From an uncultured Bacteroidales bacterium (GTDB taxonomy: Bacteria > Bacteroidota > Bacteroidia > Bacteroidales > UBA932), in the NCBI GenBank assembly GCA_934680015.1, contig CAKUSP010000011.1, forward strand, positions 1-64,000: 64,000 nt of DNA. Reading direction: 5' to 3'. The position numbers were made by a program, and so were the translations under genes. Positions within the stretch are counted from its first letter, which is position 1, and every line of letters begins with the position of its first letter. Below, piece by piece: positions 26,821 through 35,988 of the stretch. The notes under the pieces were generated by a model. The model searched no databases, was not told the origin of the DNA, and saw nothing but the letters and a program-made list of their open reading frames with translations.

Positions 26821-29369
26821 TTCACTATAGGGAAGTCCTGTCGATGTGGCAACTCTGCATTTTTAGGATATATTCTCGTGCCTACTTCATACATACCTGT
26901 TCTCTCCGGAAGAACGGCTGTCCTGAATGTTGCGACTCCATTCTCATAGGAGATCATGTCGTAATTAAAGACCTCCTGAATATGAGGAACACCCTTAGCG
27001 TCAGTACTGGTAAAAAGCATTTCGACGCCTATATCTTCAGGCTTTAAACGTCCAAGGTCTATAACGACCTCACTGGTAAGCTTATTCTTATCAGAAAGAA
27101 TATACGATGCACTAGGCTGAGTATAAGAAACGATACGCATGTTATTCCACTCCTCACTAACAAATTTCTTCCACGATGCTATATCCTTTGCTACCTTTCC
27201 ACCATCAGCGCTTAAATGCGCATATCTTTGTGATTGTGGCAAATAGTACTTCTCACAATAATCTGTAAGCATCCTATTAGTCGTGAAATTAGAAGCAACT
27301 AGAGCTACAGTATTTTTTATATAACTTATCCATTTACTGCTACGTCCAGTATTATCATAATCATAATAATCTGGTACTATCTCATTTTCCAATGTAGAGT
27401 AAATGGTAGCGGCATCCAACTCGTTCTGATACTCTTGATCATCGTATGTACGCTCCATAGGAAGAGCCCAACCGGCATCCTTAACATAGCCTTCAACCCA
27501 CCATCCATCAAGAACGGAGAAGTGCATGACGCCATTCATAGAAGCTTTTTCTCCGGATGTTCCTGACGCTTCTTGTGGTCTTGTAGGATTATTCATCCAA
27601 ACATCCACACCTTGAACAAGACGTTTAGCCAATGTTATATCGTATCCTGGTATAAACACTATACGGCCAATGAAACGAGGATCCTTACTTATCTCAACTA
27701 TCTGCTTTATCAAATCCTGACCTGCTTTATCTGCTGGATGTGCTTTACCTGCGAATAAAAACTGAACTGGTCTGCCTGGATTATTCACGATCTCATCAAG
27801 TTTATCAAGATCTCTAAAAAGCAAAGTCGCCCTCTTATAAGTAGCAAAACGACGGGCAAAACCTATAGTGAGCACATCATCCCTAAGTGTTTCTTTTATA
27901 GTGACAATTTGCCCTGGAGAATAATGTGCTGAAGCTACTGGATCCGAAAGCCTATCTTTGACTGTTTTTATAAGATCTGCTTTCAGGAAATTACGCGTAT
28001 TCCAAATCTCCTCATCACTCACTTTATATATTCCTTCAAAGCATGACTTGTCATAGTGTGAAGTTTTGAATTCTGGTCCGAATACCCTTGAATGTATCGC
28101 CTTCCACTCCTTTGCCGTCCATGTAGGATAATGCACTCCGTTAGTTACATAACTAATGTATAACTCCTCTGGAAGATAGCCAGGATACATATTAGAAAAA
28201 ATTTCCTGGCTGACCTTACCATGAAGCATAGATACACCATTTACATTCTGACTAAAATTAGCCGCTAGCACGCTCATCGAAAATTCCTCATTTACATCTT
28301 GAGCATTCACCTTACCGAAAGCCATAAAGCCTCGCCAATCCAAACCATAGCGTTGCGGATAATGCCCGAAGTATGGTCCTAGTTCCTCTTCAGAGAATGC
28401 ATCATGTCCCGCTGGGACTGGAGTATGAGTGGTAAACAAAGCCGAAGCACGTACGAGTTCAAGTGCTTCTCCCATCTCGTAATGTCCATCCTGCATATAT
28501 TCGCGTAAACGCTCGAGTCCTGCAAATGCAGCATGACCCTCGTTGTAATGATACATTGTAGGATTTAGGCCCAAAGCACGAAGTGCCCTTACACCGCCAA
28601 TACCCAAGAGGATCTCCTGCTTTAAACGATTCTCATGATCTCCACCATAAAGCTGATGTGTAACACTTCTATCCTCAGGAGAATTAGCCTCGTAATCAGT
28701 ATCAAGTAAATAAAGATCTGTACGACCTACCGCAACTTTCCAAATGCGTGCATGAAGCGTCCTTCCAGGAAGAGCCATACTCACACTTTTCCAAACGCCA
28801 TCTTCACCTATGACGGGTTCCGCAGGAATCTTCAGGAAATCTTGCGCAGTATATTCTGCCACCTGGTTTCCTTGAGGCGTAAGTCTTTGAGTAAAATATC
28901 CATAACGATATAACAAACCTATTGCCACGAGATTAACATTCATGTCGGATGTCTCCTTAAGATAATCACCGGCCAATATACCAAGCCCACCAGAATAAAT
29001 CTTCAAAGATGTATCAAGTCCATACTCCATACAGAAATAAGCTATAGATGGCTCATTACGCTCAGACTTTTTAGCCATATACGCATCGAATTCTTCGATT
29101 ACGCCATTCATTCTAGCTATAAAATCCTCATCCTTAGCTAATTCATTATATCTTTTAAGGCTGACTTTGTCTAATATTTCCATGGGATTGTGACCAGATT
29201 TGTGCCACAAGTCCGAATCTATACTTTTAAACAGGGCCTTAGCATCATCATTCCAACACCACCACAAATTCCTACAGAGAGTTTCCAAACCGGAAAGTTG
29301 CTCTGGCAGATGCCTTGTCACCATCACACTCTTCCATGATGGCGATAAATTTTCACTGTTGATATTCAT
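26811..29369 (-). CDS. glgP: Alpha-glucan (glycogen) phosphorylase, GT35
   Basis: The 852-residue protein belongs to the alpha-glucan phosphorylase type (DUF3417 N-terminus, residues about 15-115, then the GT35 domain). It releases glucose 1-phosphate from the non-reducing ends of glycogen. The pyridoxal-phosphate site EASGTSGEKASMNG with its Lys, the RFATYKRATLL segment and the HYNEGHAAF motif are visible. It follows the GH57 gene after 129 bases, a wider gap than elsewhere in the cluster, so it may have its own promoter. With the debranching enzyme it gives the degradation arm of glycogen turnover. Confidence 0.95.
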   Translation of the reverse strand: MNINSENLSPSWKSVMVTRHLPEQLSGLETLCRNLWWCWNDDAKALFKSIDSDLWHKSGHNPMEILDKVSLKRYNELAKDEDFIARMNGVIEEFDAYMAKKSERNEPSIAYFCMEYGLDTSLKIYSGGLGILAGDYLKETSDMNVNLVAIGLLYRYGYFTQRLTPQGNQVAEYTAQDFLKIPAEPVIGEDGVWKSVSMALPGRTLHARIWKVAVGRTDLYLLDTDYEANSPEDRSVTHQLYGGDHENRLKQEILLGIGGVRALRALGLNPTMYHYNEGHAAFAGLERLREYMQDGHYEMGEALELVRASALFTTHTPVPAGHDAFSEEELGPYFGHYPQRYGLDWRGFMAFGKVNAQDVNEEFSMSVLAANFSQNVNGVSMLHGKVSQEIFSNMYPGYLPEELYISYVTNGVHYPTWTAKEWKAIHSRVFGPEFKTSHYDKSCFEGIYKVSDEEIWNTRNFLKADLIKTVKDRLSDPVASAHYSPGQIVTIKETLRDDVLTIGFARRFATYKRATLLFRDLDKLDEIVNNPGRPVQFLFAGKAHPADKAGQDLIKQIVEISKDPRFIGRIVFIPGYDITLAKRLVQGVDVWMNNPTRPQEASGTSGEKASMNGVMHFSVLDGWWVEGYVKDAGWALPMERTYDDQEYQNELDAATIYSTLENEIVPDYYDYDNTGRSSKWISYIKNTVALVASNFTTNRMLTDYCEKYYLPQSQRYAHLSADGGKVAKDIASWKKFVSEEWNNMRIVSYTQPSASYILSDKNKLTSEVVIDLGRLKPEDIGVEMLFTSTDAKGVPHIQEVFNYDMISYENGVATFRTAVLPERTGMYEVGTRIYPKNAELPHRQDFPIVKWL

Positions 29370-29498
29370 TTTACTAACTTAAATGTTTATTTCATTCATA
29401 AAAAGTTCTAAGCAATATTTTAGAAATAAGCAGGTCTTTTCAAAAACATAAACAAAAAACGCCAATTTACTATTTATACGACACTTATTATATTCTTA

Positions 29499-30692
29499 TC
29501 ACTTAACGGCTATCGCCTCATTCACTCTTATTATAAAATCACTTAAGACATTCATATAATTAATAAATGCCTCATAAGGAGAATTATAAGGGTTAAAATA
29601 CTTATGCATATCTCCTCCCGTAAAAAACTTAGTACACATATAGTAGAAATGATCACTTTCCTGAAGATGACCATAATCACTCCACAACACTGGATCATTT
29701 AGTAAGGATAATTTCTCTTGAAGCCCATAAAGTTTTGAAAAAGCTTCGTTCTGAAGTTCATTTCCTAACCATGCAGTAAGATCCCTCTCTTCATCTGCCC
29801 ACGAAATAGGACTTGGCACACTTAATTCCGAAACTGGCTTAAAGACATTTGATACCTCCGATGGAGTATAAAATTTAAAATCTTTATCTCCTAGGAATAT
29901 CCTTGGTAAAGCTTCCATGAAATCGAATATTCCTGTCGATGCATCTGTATGCTCTCCGAAAGTTTCATAATCCATAAACAATCCTACATAGTCACCTTCT
30001 GCTTCGTCTATCCACGTTTTAAATTTCTCCACTGTTAGTGGCCAGCCACCCCAGCTTTTATCTCCAAATCTAAAAGCTATATCATCACTAAATCCATAAT
30101 TTCTTAAAAGCAAGTTCTGCTGCGGAACGAGATCATTACTATAAACATAGTTAGGTGATCTCCAACCCATTATATGCCTAGCGCCCTCTGTCAGCATGGT
30201 CTTAAATCCCATATCATATACTTTTTTCCCGATAGCGTCGGAATATATCAATTCCGTATTCCGAAAAGTTGTAGGCGTGACTCCGAAAAAATTTTCCACT
30301 GCTTCCTTTTGTTTCCTGACTTGGAATTCAAACTCCGAAGGAGAACCTATGGAAGCTAGCGAGTGATAATAAGTTTCACAGAGGAACTCAACGCATCCTG
30401 TATCTGAAAGTTCCTTAAAACTATCCAATACTTCTGGCGCGTATCGATCGAACTGTTCTAAAACGCTCCCTGATATGGAAAAAGCAACCTTAAACTTCCC
30501 TTTTGAATCTTTGATAGCCTTCAAAAGAGTTCTATTCATAGGTAAATAGCATTTCTGCGCGACTCTTTTCAATATCGTTCTATTAGCGAAGTCGTCGTAA
30601 TAGTGAGAGTCTTTGCCTATATCAAAGAACCTATATAATCTCAAACGCGTAGGCTGATGTACCTGAAAATACAAACAGATCGATTTTGCCAT
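29499..30692 (-). CDS. GH57 glycoside hydrolase (alpha-amylase/4-alpha-glucanotransferase type)
   Basis: This 397-residue cytoplasmic protein (no signal peptide) has the GH57 conserved regions: YFQVHQPTRLR at the N-terminus, a Glu-containing block FRNTELIYSDAIG, the Asp-containing block MDYETFGEH and a C-terminal helical part. Members cleave or transfer alpha-1,4-glucans. In Bacteroidota this short form is commonly next to a GT4 synthase and a debranching enzyme, as here (7 bases from the GT4 gene). The exact reaction is not predictable from sequence; intracellular amylase or branching-related activity are both possible. Confidence 0.92.
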   Translation of the reverse strand: MAKSICLYFQVHQPTRLRLYRFFDIGKDSHYYDDFANRTILKRVAQKCYLPMNRTLLKAIKDSKGKFKVAFSISGSVLEQFDRYAPEVLDSFKELSDTGCVEFLCETYYHSLASIGSPSEFEFQVRKQKEAVENFFGVTPTTFRNTELIYSDAIGKKVYDMGFKTMLTEGARHIMGWRSPNYVYSNDLVPQQNLLLRNYGFSDDIAFRFGDKSWGGWPLTVEKFKTWIDEAEGDYVGLFMDYETFGEHTDASTGIFDFMEALPRIFLGDKDFKFYTPSEVSNVFKPVSELSVPSPISWADEERDLTAWLGNELQNEAFSKLYGLQEKLSLLNDPVLWSDYGHLQESDHFYYMCTKFFTGGDMHKYFNPYNSPYEAFINYMNVLSDFIIRVNEAIAVK

Positions 30693-30699
30693 AACTATA

Positions 30700-31989
30700 T
30701 TATTTAATTATTTGTTCATAAACATCTTTTAACTTTGCAGCTGCATGATCCCACTTCAAAGCATCCACCTCTTCCCGTCCATGTTCTGTCGCGAAACGAG
30801 AAAGGGCAGGATAATTCAAAAGTGCATATATATCATCAGCCATAGCATCCACATCCCAGAAGTCGACTTTAAAGGCATATTTCAAAACCTCTGCAGCACC
30901 GCTTTGATAGGAAATAATGCTCGGCACATTAGAACGCATAGCCTCCAAAGGTGATATACCGAAAGGCTCACTCACCGATGGCATAACATAAACATCACTT
31001 AAAGCGAACATTTTCTGCACATCCGCTCCCCTCAAAAAACCGGTAAAATGGAACCTATCGGAAATGCCCAATCTCGCCACTTGCTTTATAGCCCTTGTCA
31101 TCATATCACCGCTTCCTGCCATGACAAAACGTACTCCCTTAGTACGCTTAAGCACCTTAGCCGCAGCATCTATAAAATATTCCGGACCTTTTTGATATGT
31201 GATGCGACCTAAGAAGGTAACCACCTTATCCTTTACTCCTCTTTCAACCGCCATATCTTCTCTACCACTGAAATCCACCGCATTATGAATAGCCACGACC
31301 TTAGAGGGTTCTATGCCATATTTGTTGATTACTATATTTCTAGTAAGCTCAGAAACAGCCACCACCTTATCCGCCATCTCCATGCCACGCTTCTCTATGG
31401 CATAGACTCTTGAATCTACCATATCATCTGTGCCTCTATCAAAAGAAGTCGCATGAACATGTACGACAAGTGGTTTACCTGTAAGCTCCTTAGCTGCTAT
31501 TCCCGCCAGATAAGTAAGCCAGTCATGAGCATGAATGACATCAAACTCATCTTTATGTTGCATGGCTATAGTACCGCCCACTTGTGCATAGCGGTTTACC
31601 TCTTCCATAAGGTTAGCACCATATTTTCCGGAAAATTTAAATTTCTGGCCAAAACCTATAGTCGTCTCAAGAGTATGAGATTTCTTCATCCTTTCTATAG
31701 CTTCAAAATACTCGTTAGGATCCACATAAGGAACAAGCGAAGAATCTACATGAATGAATTTAATCTTGTCTAAGAACTCGTCTACAGTCGAACTAACATT
31801 TTGAACAGCGACATCGCTAGCATTAATTATAGTGGTGCAACTCTGATCCTCATCACCACTTGCAGACGGCATAACAAACAAGGTTTGTACTCCATTATGT
31901 GCTAGTCCTTCCACAATCCCCTTACAAGCCGTGCCTAGACCACCAGCTATATGCGGAGGGAACTCCCAGCCAAACATTAAAACTCTCAT
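30700..31989 (-). CDS. Glycogen synthase-like glycosyltransferase, GT4
   Basis: The 429-residue protein has the GT-B fold of the GT4 family: MFGWEFPPHIAGGLGTACKG at the N-terminus, the HVHATSFDRG region, and the C-terminal donor-site signature SEPFGISPLEAM (E-x7-E motif). In this neighbourhood (branching enzyme, debranching enzyme, GH57, phosphorylase) it is the best candidate for the glucan-chain synthase. No glgC (ADP-glucose pyrophosphorylase) is in the window, so the nucleotide donor is unknown. It is 5 bases from the debranching gene. Confidence 0.9.
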   Translation of the reverse strand: MRVLMFGWEFPPHIAGGLGTACKGIVEGLAHNGVQTLFVMPSASGDEDQSCTTIINASDVAVQNVSSTVDEFLDKIKFIHVDSSLVPYVDPNEYFEAIERMKKSHTLETTIGFGQKFKFSGKYGANLMEEVNRYAQVGGTIAMQHKDEFDVIHAHDWLTYLAGIAAKELTGKPLVVHVHATSFDRGTDDMVDSRVYAIEKRGMEMADKVVAVSELTRNIVINKYGIEPSKVVAIHNAVDFSGREDMAVERGVKDKVVTFLGRITYQKGPEYFIDAAAKVLKRTKGVRFVMAGSGDMMTRAIKQVARLGISDRFHFTGFLRGADVQKMFALSDVYVMPSVSEPFGISPLEAMRSNVPSIISYQSGAAEVLKYAFKVDFWDVDAMADDIYALLNYPALSRFATEHGREEVDALKWDHAAAKLKDVYEQIIK

Positions 31990-31994
31990 ATATC

Positions 31995-33932
31995 TTATGC
32001 CTCCTTATATTTATCCAACAATTCATCTACGACCAAGAGCGCAGATGTACTAAGTGCCGAAGAAATAGCTCCATGTGGTTCAAATGGAGGATCTCCGTCA
32101 TATAATTCTGCAAAAGCACCTACTCCATGTTTATTCAAATCCTCATAGAAACCTTCAACAAGCCACTGAGCTCTCTTCCAAAACGATGGTCCTTTTATCC
32201 TAAAGCATGTTTCTATATAAGGAGCCAATAAGAAAGGTCTTGTACTTCCTTGATGGTACGCCATATCCCTTTCAAGTTGTGATCCTTCATATACTCCACG
32301 ATATTTTATATCCCTAGGAGATAGTGTACGTAAGCCTCTTGCCGTCACTAACTCTCTGTCTATTACGCGTAACACCAACGGCGCTAGTTCTTCCTCCACC
32401 GGAGAATATTTCACCCATATCGCATATAATTGATTAGGACGAACAGCCATATTCTGGCCCTCGTTATCTACATAATCTGCAAGATATCCTAATCGCTCAT
32501 TAAAGAAAACACGAGTGTAATTATCCCTTACCAGAGCAGAGATTTTAGTCCATTTGTCGAGAAATTCCTTATCAGCATACCGACCTTTAGATTGTTCCAT
32601 CTCAAGAGCAAAGCATATTGCGTTATACCAAAAAGCATTAGTTTCTACTTGATAACCCGCACGTTCTGTTACTGCACGCCCATCTATGTAAGCGTTCATC
32701 CAAGAGAGAGCTACTCCATCCATTTGCGCCCATAGCAGTCCATTAGGGTGCATAGATACCTCTCTACGAACTCCTGGCAAATAACTTTCCAGTATAGCCT
32801 TTATCGTTACACCATATTTTTTCCAGACTTTTTTAGGATCAGCCCCATGCTCTATGTATTGCTGAAGCACAACTGCCATGTATAATGGCGCCTCAACCTG
32901 TGTAGTGCGAGAGGTGAGTCTTTGATAATTATCTTCAATTAAATTATCCAAAATCTGTTCGAATTCTTCTGACTTTCCAGCACACAAAGTGAGTCCAGTT
33001 AGAGAAAAAAGTGTTTCGCGAAGCAATCCAGCATACAACCATGAATACCCTGCTTCTATCTTCAGTCTATCATTATGATGCGTTATGAGAGTATCAGCAC
33101 AATGCAGAAGCTGTTGATGTGCATTAGAAATCTTTCCAGCCTGCCTAGCCAGTGTTCGAAATTCGGATGCAAATGTCTTAGGATCTGCTTCAGCGTTAGA
33201 AACACCTACTATAAAACTACGTCCTTTTCTAAGTGTAAGTTCAAAATACCCTGGACTTAAAAGATCTTCTTTACAATCAAACCCTCTTCTATATTCATCG
33301 GAATACGTTACACCGTAATACCAATAAGACTCTTCCACAAATTTCTCTTTAGAATCAGAAAGTTGTATATATAAATCAGGGTAAGACTCATAAAGCCTGA
33401 AGCTGCGACCACTAGCACAAATCTGCGAAGCTGATGACGCTACATCATTGGCATGTGTAAGATCATGTATGTTTCTAAAAGCAAGAAGCGGTCTTAATCT
33501 TATGCTGACATGAGATGGGCCCTCCAATAATTCGTATTTAATATATAACCTGTCAACCTCAGGGCAAAGCAACAAACTCTTCCTTATAACTATATCCCCT
33601 ATCTTATAAGTAATTCTGGTTATAGGATCCGCCTCGAAATCGACTACATATTTATGTCCCCTGGGATCATAAATATCGCCGTAACAATGTATTCCTAGAT
33701 TAAACTGCTTTCCTTCCACTATTATAGACTCGTCAAGCGATGACAACAGTAAAAACCTGTCACCACCGAAACGATCTAAAGTCAAAGCAAGCAAGCCATG
33801 ATACCTTCGCGTATTACAAGTCACTATAGTAGTGTTACAATACGCACCGGTCTTGTTAGCACAGATAATCTCTCTTCTCAATGAGTAGGAGAGATTCACA
33901 AGCTCAGCCTTGTTGAATTTCAAAAAAGCCAT
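31995..33932 (-). CDS. Glycogen debranching enzyme (amylo-alpha-1,6-glucosidase)
   Basis: This 645-residue protein has a GDE N-terminal beta-domain (residues 20-230, beginning with GAYCNTTIVTCNTRRYHGLL) and a (alpha/alpha)6 C-terminal domain (from about 280 to 640). It removes alpha-1,6 branch residues. I chose ATG 33932, 5 bases after the glgB stop, giving MAFLKFNKAELVNLSYS; an upstream in-frame start would lie inside glgB. GSQLERDMAYHQGSTRPF fits the catalytic region of the family. No signal peptide, so it acts on intracellular glycogen. Confidence 0.94.
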   Translation of the reverse strand: MAFLKFNKAELVNLSYSLRREIICANKTGAYCNTTIVTCNTRRYHGLLALTLDRFGGDRFLLLSSLDESIIVEGKQFNLGIHCYGDIYDPRGHKYVVDFEADPITRITYKIGDIVIRKSLLLCPEVDRLYIKYELLEGPSHVSIRLRPLLAFRNIHDLTHANDVASSASQICASGRSFRLYESYPDLYIQLSDSKEKFVEESYWYYGVTYSDEYRRGFDCKEDLLSPGYFELTLRKGRSFIVGVSNAEADPKTFASEFRTLARQAGKISNAHQQLLHCADTLITHHNDRLKIEAGYSWLYAGLLRETLFSLTGLTLCAGKSEEFEQILDNLIEDNYQRLTSRTTQVEAPLYMAVVLQQYIEHGADPKKVWKKYGVTIKAILESYLPGVRREVSMHPNGLLWAQMDGVALSWMNAYIDGRAVTERAGYQVETNAFWYNAICFALEMEQSKGRYADKEFLDKWTKISALVRDNYTRVFFNERLGYLADYVDNEGQNMAVRPNQLYAIWVKYSPVEEELAPLVLRVIDRELVTARGLRTLSPRDIKYRGVYEGSQLERDMAYHQGSTRPFLLAPYIETCFRIKGPSFWKRAQWLVEGFYEDLNKHGVGAFAELYDGDPPFEPHGAISSALSTSALLVVDELLDKYKEA

Positions 33933-33937
33933 ATAAA

Positions 33938-35878
33938 TTATAATTTTATAAGTACTTCGGCACACCTGCATGGCAGATAAAGCCTGAGCATATGATTAAT
34001 CGTTATATGTTTTTCTTTAGCCTGAAGCCGGCTAAATCCACCGAACTCGGCAGCATCTGAATCGAATTGCATCTGATACTCTCCATCTGGAGTTTCAAAA
34101 GCGTAATTTTCATACGATTCCGATGGTGAAAAATTGAACGCAAATATAACATTTTGACGGCGCAAAATCAACACTTTTTTTTCTTCATCGGAGCGTAGTA
34201 ACTCTGGTGGCGCTTCCAATATTCTATACTTACGGAAAAACTTTACAAACTCACCATCAAAGGCTTCTAACTCCCCATATCTTAAAAGTGGGTTATCCGC
34301 AAGCGACCATTGCCTACGGGCATACTTAAATGACCAACCATTTCCTTCTCGCGGAAAATCTATCCATTCTGGATGACCGAATTCATTACCCATAAATGTT
34401 AAATAACCATTACCTGCAGTAGCTGCTGTAAGGAGCCTTATCATTTTATGAAGTGCCATTCCCCTATCTATAATCAGATTAGAACTCGATTTATTCATAG
34501 AATAATACATCTCCTTATCCATCAATCTAAAAGCTATAGTCTTATCGCCCACCATAGCTTGATCGTGGCACTCGGCATAACTTATCGTCTTCTCATCTTC
34601 CCGCTTTCTAGTTAACTCCCACCACATTTCTCCCATAGACCACTGCTGATCAGAACGTTCCTTTATCCATTTTATCCAATGATCTGCCACTCCCATTGCC
34701 ATTCGATAATCAAATCCCACCCCGCCACAATCCAAAGGTGCGGCAAGGCCAGCCATACCACTAACATCTTCTGCTATCGTGATAGCATCAGGGCGTAGTT
34801 TATGAATAAGTATATTTGCACATCCTAAATATGCTACAGCATTCTCATCTACGCCACCATTAAAATAAAGTTCATAATTTCCAAAGTCAGTACCCAATCC
34901 ATGATCCCAATACATCATCGAGGTTACACCATCGAAACGGAAACCATCCAAATGATATTCCTCGAGCCAATATTTGCAATTACTTAAAAGAAAGTTGATG
35001 ACCTCGTCTTTACCATAGTCAAAGCATCTCGACCCCCATGCTGGATGATAACCTGCCGCTCCCTTATAAAAATACAGATCGTCACGGCCATCAAAACGGC
35101 TAAGACCCTCAGCCTCATTACTTACACTATGAGAATGAACAATATCCATTATAACAGCTATTCCCATAGAGTGTGCTTCATCCACCAGATGCTTAAATTC
35201 TTCAGGGGTTCCAAATCGACTACTCAATGCAAAAAAATTGGACACTTGATATCCAAAACTACCATAATATGGGTGTTCTTGTAATGCCATAATCTGAATA
35301 GTATTATAGCCAAGCCTTTTTACCCGAGGAAGGACTATTGTACGAAAATCATCGAAAGATGCCACTTTTTCCTCTTCAGAGCACATCCCGATATGACACT
35401 CATATATAAATGGCGCCTCCTTAGACCTTTTGAATTCATTCTTCCATTTGTACGAAACAGGTGGTTCCCACACCTGAGCGCTAAACACTTTAGTATATGG
35501 GTCTTGAACCGCACGCGTTACATAAGCAGGCAATCTTTCTGCTCCGCCTCCAGGCCACTCTATCCATAATTTATAAAGTTCACCATGGTGTAGAAAGAAA
35601 TCCGGAAGTTTTAATTCCCAGTTCCCATAACCCACAGGAGAGAAAGCATATGAACGAACCCTTTTCCAATTATTACATTCCCCAATAAGATAAATCATAT
35701 TGGCATTCGGAGCCCATTCTCGTATGACCCATCCGTCATCCGTCTTGTGAAGTCCATAATAAAGATGAGAATTCGCCTCACTATGGCGGCTCCACACATC
35801 CAGAATATTTTTATGCCTTTCTTCTATGGCATCCTTCCACGGCTCAAGCCAAGGGTCTGACTCATATATCTTTTTCAT
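33938..35878 (-). CDS. glgB: 1,4-alpha-glucan branching enzyme (GH13, eukaryote-like GH13_8 type)
   Basis: The 646-residue enzyme transfers alpha-1,4 segments to alpha-1,6 positions. An N-terminal CBM48-like domain precedes the GH13 barrel. Catalytic pieces are GFRFDGVTSMMYWDH (nucleophile Asp), ITIAEDVSG (acid/base Glu) and YAECHDQAMVGDKT (third Asp). The wording of these blocks resembles eukaryotic and Bacteroidota branching enzymes more than E. coli GlgB. It heads the glycogen cluster. A TAACTTTG -7 element lies 6 bases before the ATG, and the dnaK terminator lies upstream, so the cluster has its own promoter. Confidence 0.95.
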   Translation of the reverse strand: MKKIYESDPWLEPWKDAIEERHKNILDVWSRHSEANSHLYYGLHKTDDGWVIREWAPNANMIYLIGECNNWKRVRSYAFSPVGYGNWELKLPDFFLHHGELYKLWIEWPGGGAERLPAYVTRAVQDPYTKVFSAQVWEPPVSYKWKNEFKRSKEAPFIYECHIGMCSEEEKVASFDDFRTIVLPRVKRLGYNTIQIMALQEHPYYGSFGYQVSNFFALSSRFGTPEEFKHLVDEAHSMGIAVIMDIVHSHSVSNEAEGLSRFDGRDDLYFYKGAAGYHPAWGSRCFDYGKDEVINFLLSNCKYWLEEYHLDGFRFDGVTSMMYWDHGLGTDFGNYELYFNGGVDENAVAYLGCANILIHKLRPDAITIAEDVSGMAGLAAPLDCGGVGFDYRMAMGVADHWIKWIKERSDQQWSMGEMWWELTRKREDEKTISYAECHDQAMVGDKTIAFRLMDKEMYYSMNKSSSNLIIDRGMALHKMIRLLTAATAGNGYLTFMGNEFGHPEWIDFPREGNGWSFKYARRQWSLADNPLLRYGELEAFDGEFVKFFRKYRILEAPPELLRSDEEKKVLILRRQNVIFAFNFSPSESYENYAFETPDGEYQMQFDSDAAEFGGFSRLQAKEKHITINHMLRLYLPCRCAEVLIKL

Positions 35879-35883
35879 GCTTT

Positions 35884-35891
35884 CAAAGTTA
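35884..35891 (-). promoter_or_regulatory. Possible -7 element of the glycogen cluster
   Basis: TAACTTTG on the minus strand fits TAnnTTTG and lies six bases before the glgB start. No well-spaced -33 element is seen, so confidence is limited. Confidence 0.4.
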
Positions 35892-35928
35892 ATGATTTTT
35901 CATGTAAAAGCCATACAAAGAAGTCGTT

Positions 35929-35966
35929 AAAAAAAGTGGTCGGCCACTTTTAATGTGACCGACCAC
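35929..35966 (-). terminator. Terminator of dnaK
   Basis: On the minus strand GTGGTCGGTCAC pairs with GTGGCCGACCAC (12 pairs, one G-T) around a seven-base loop, followed by seven T. Confidence 0.92.
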
Positions 35967-35988
35967 CTGATTTATATGGACGAACCGA

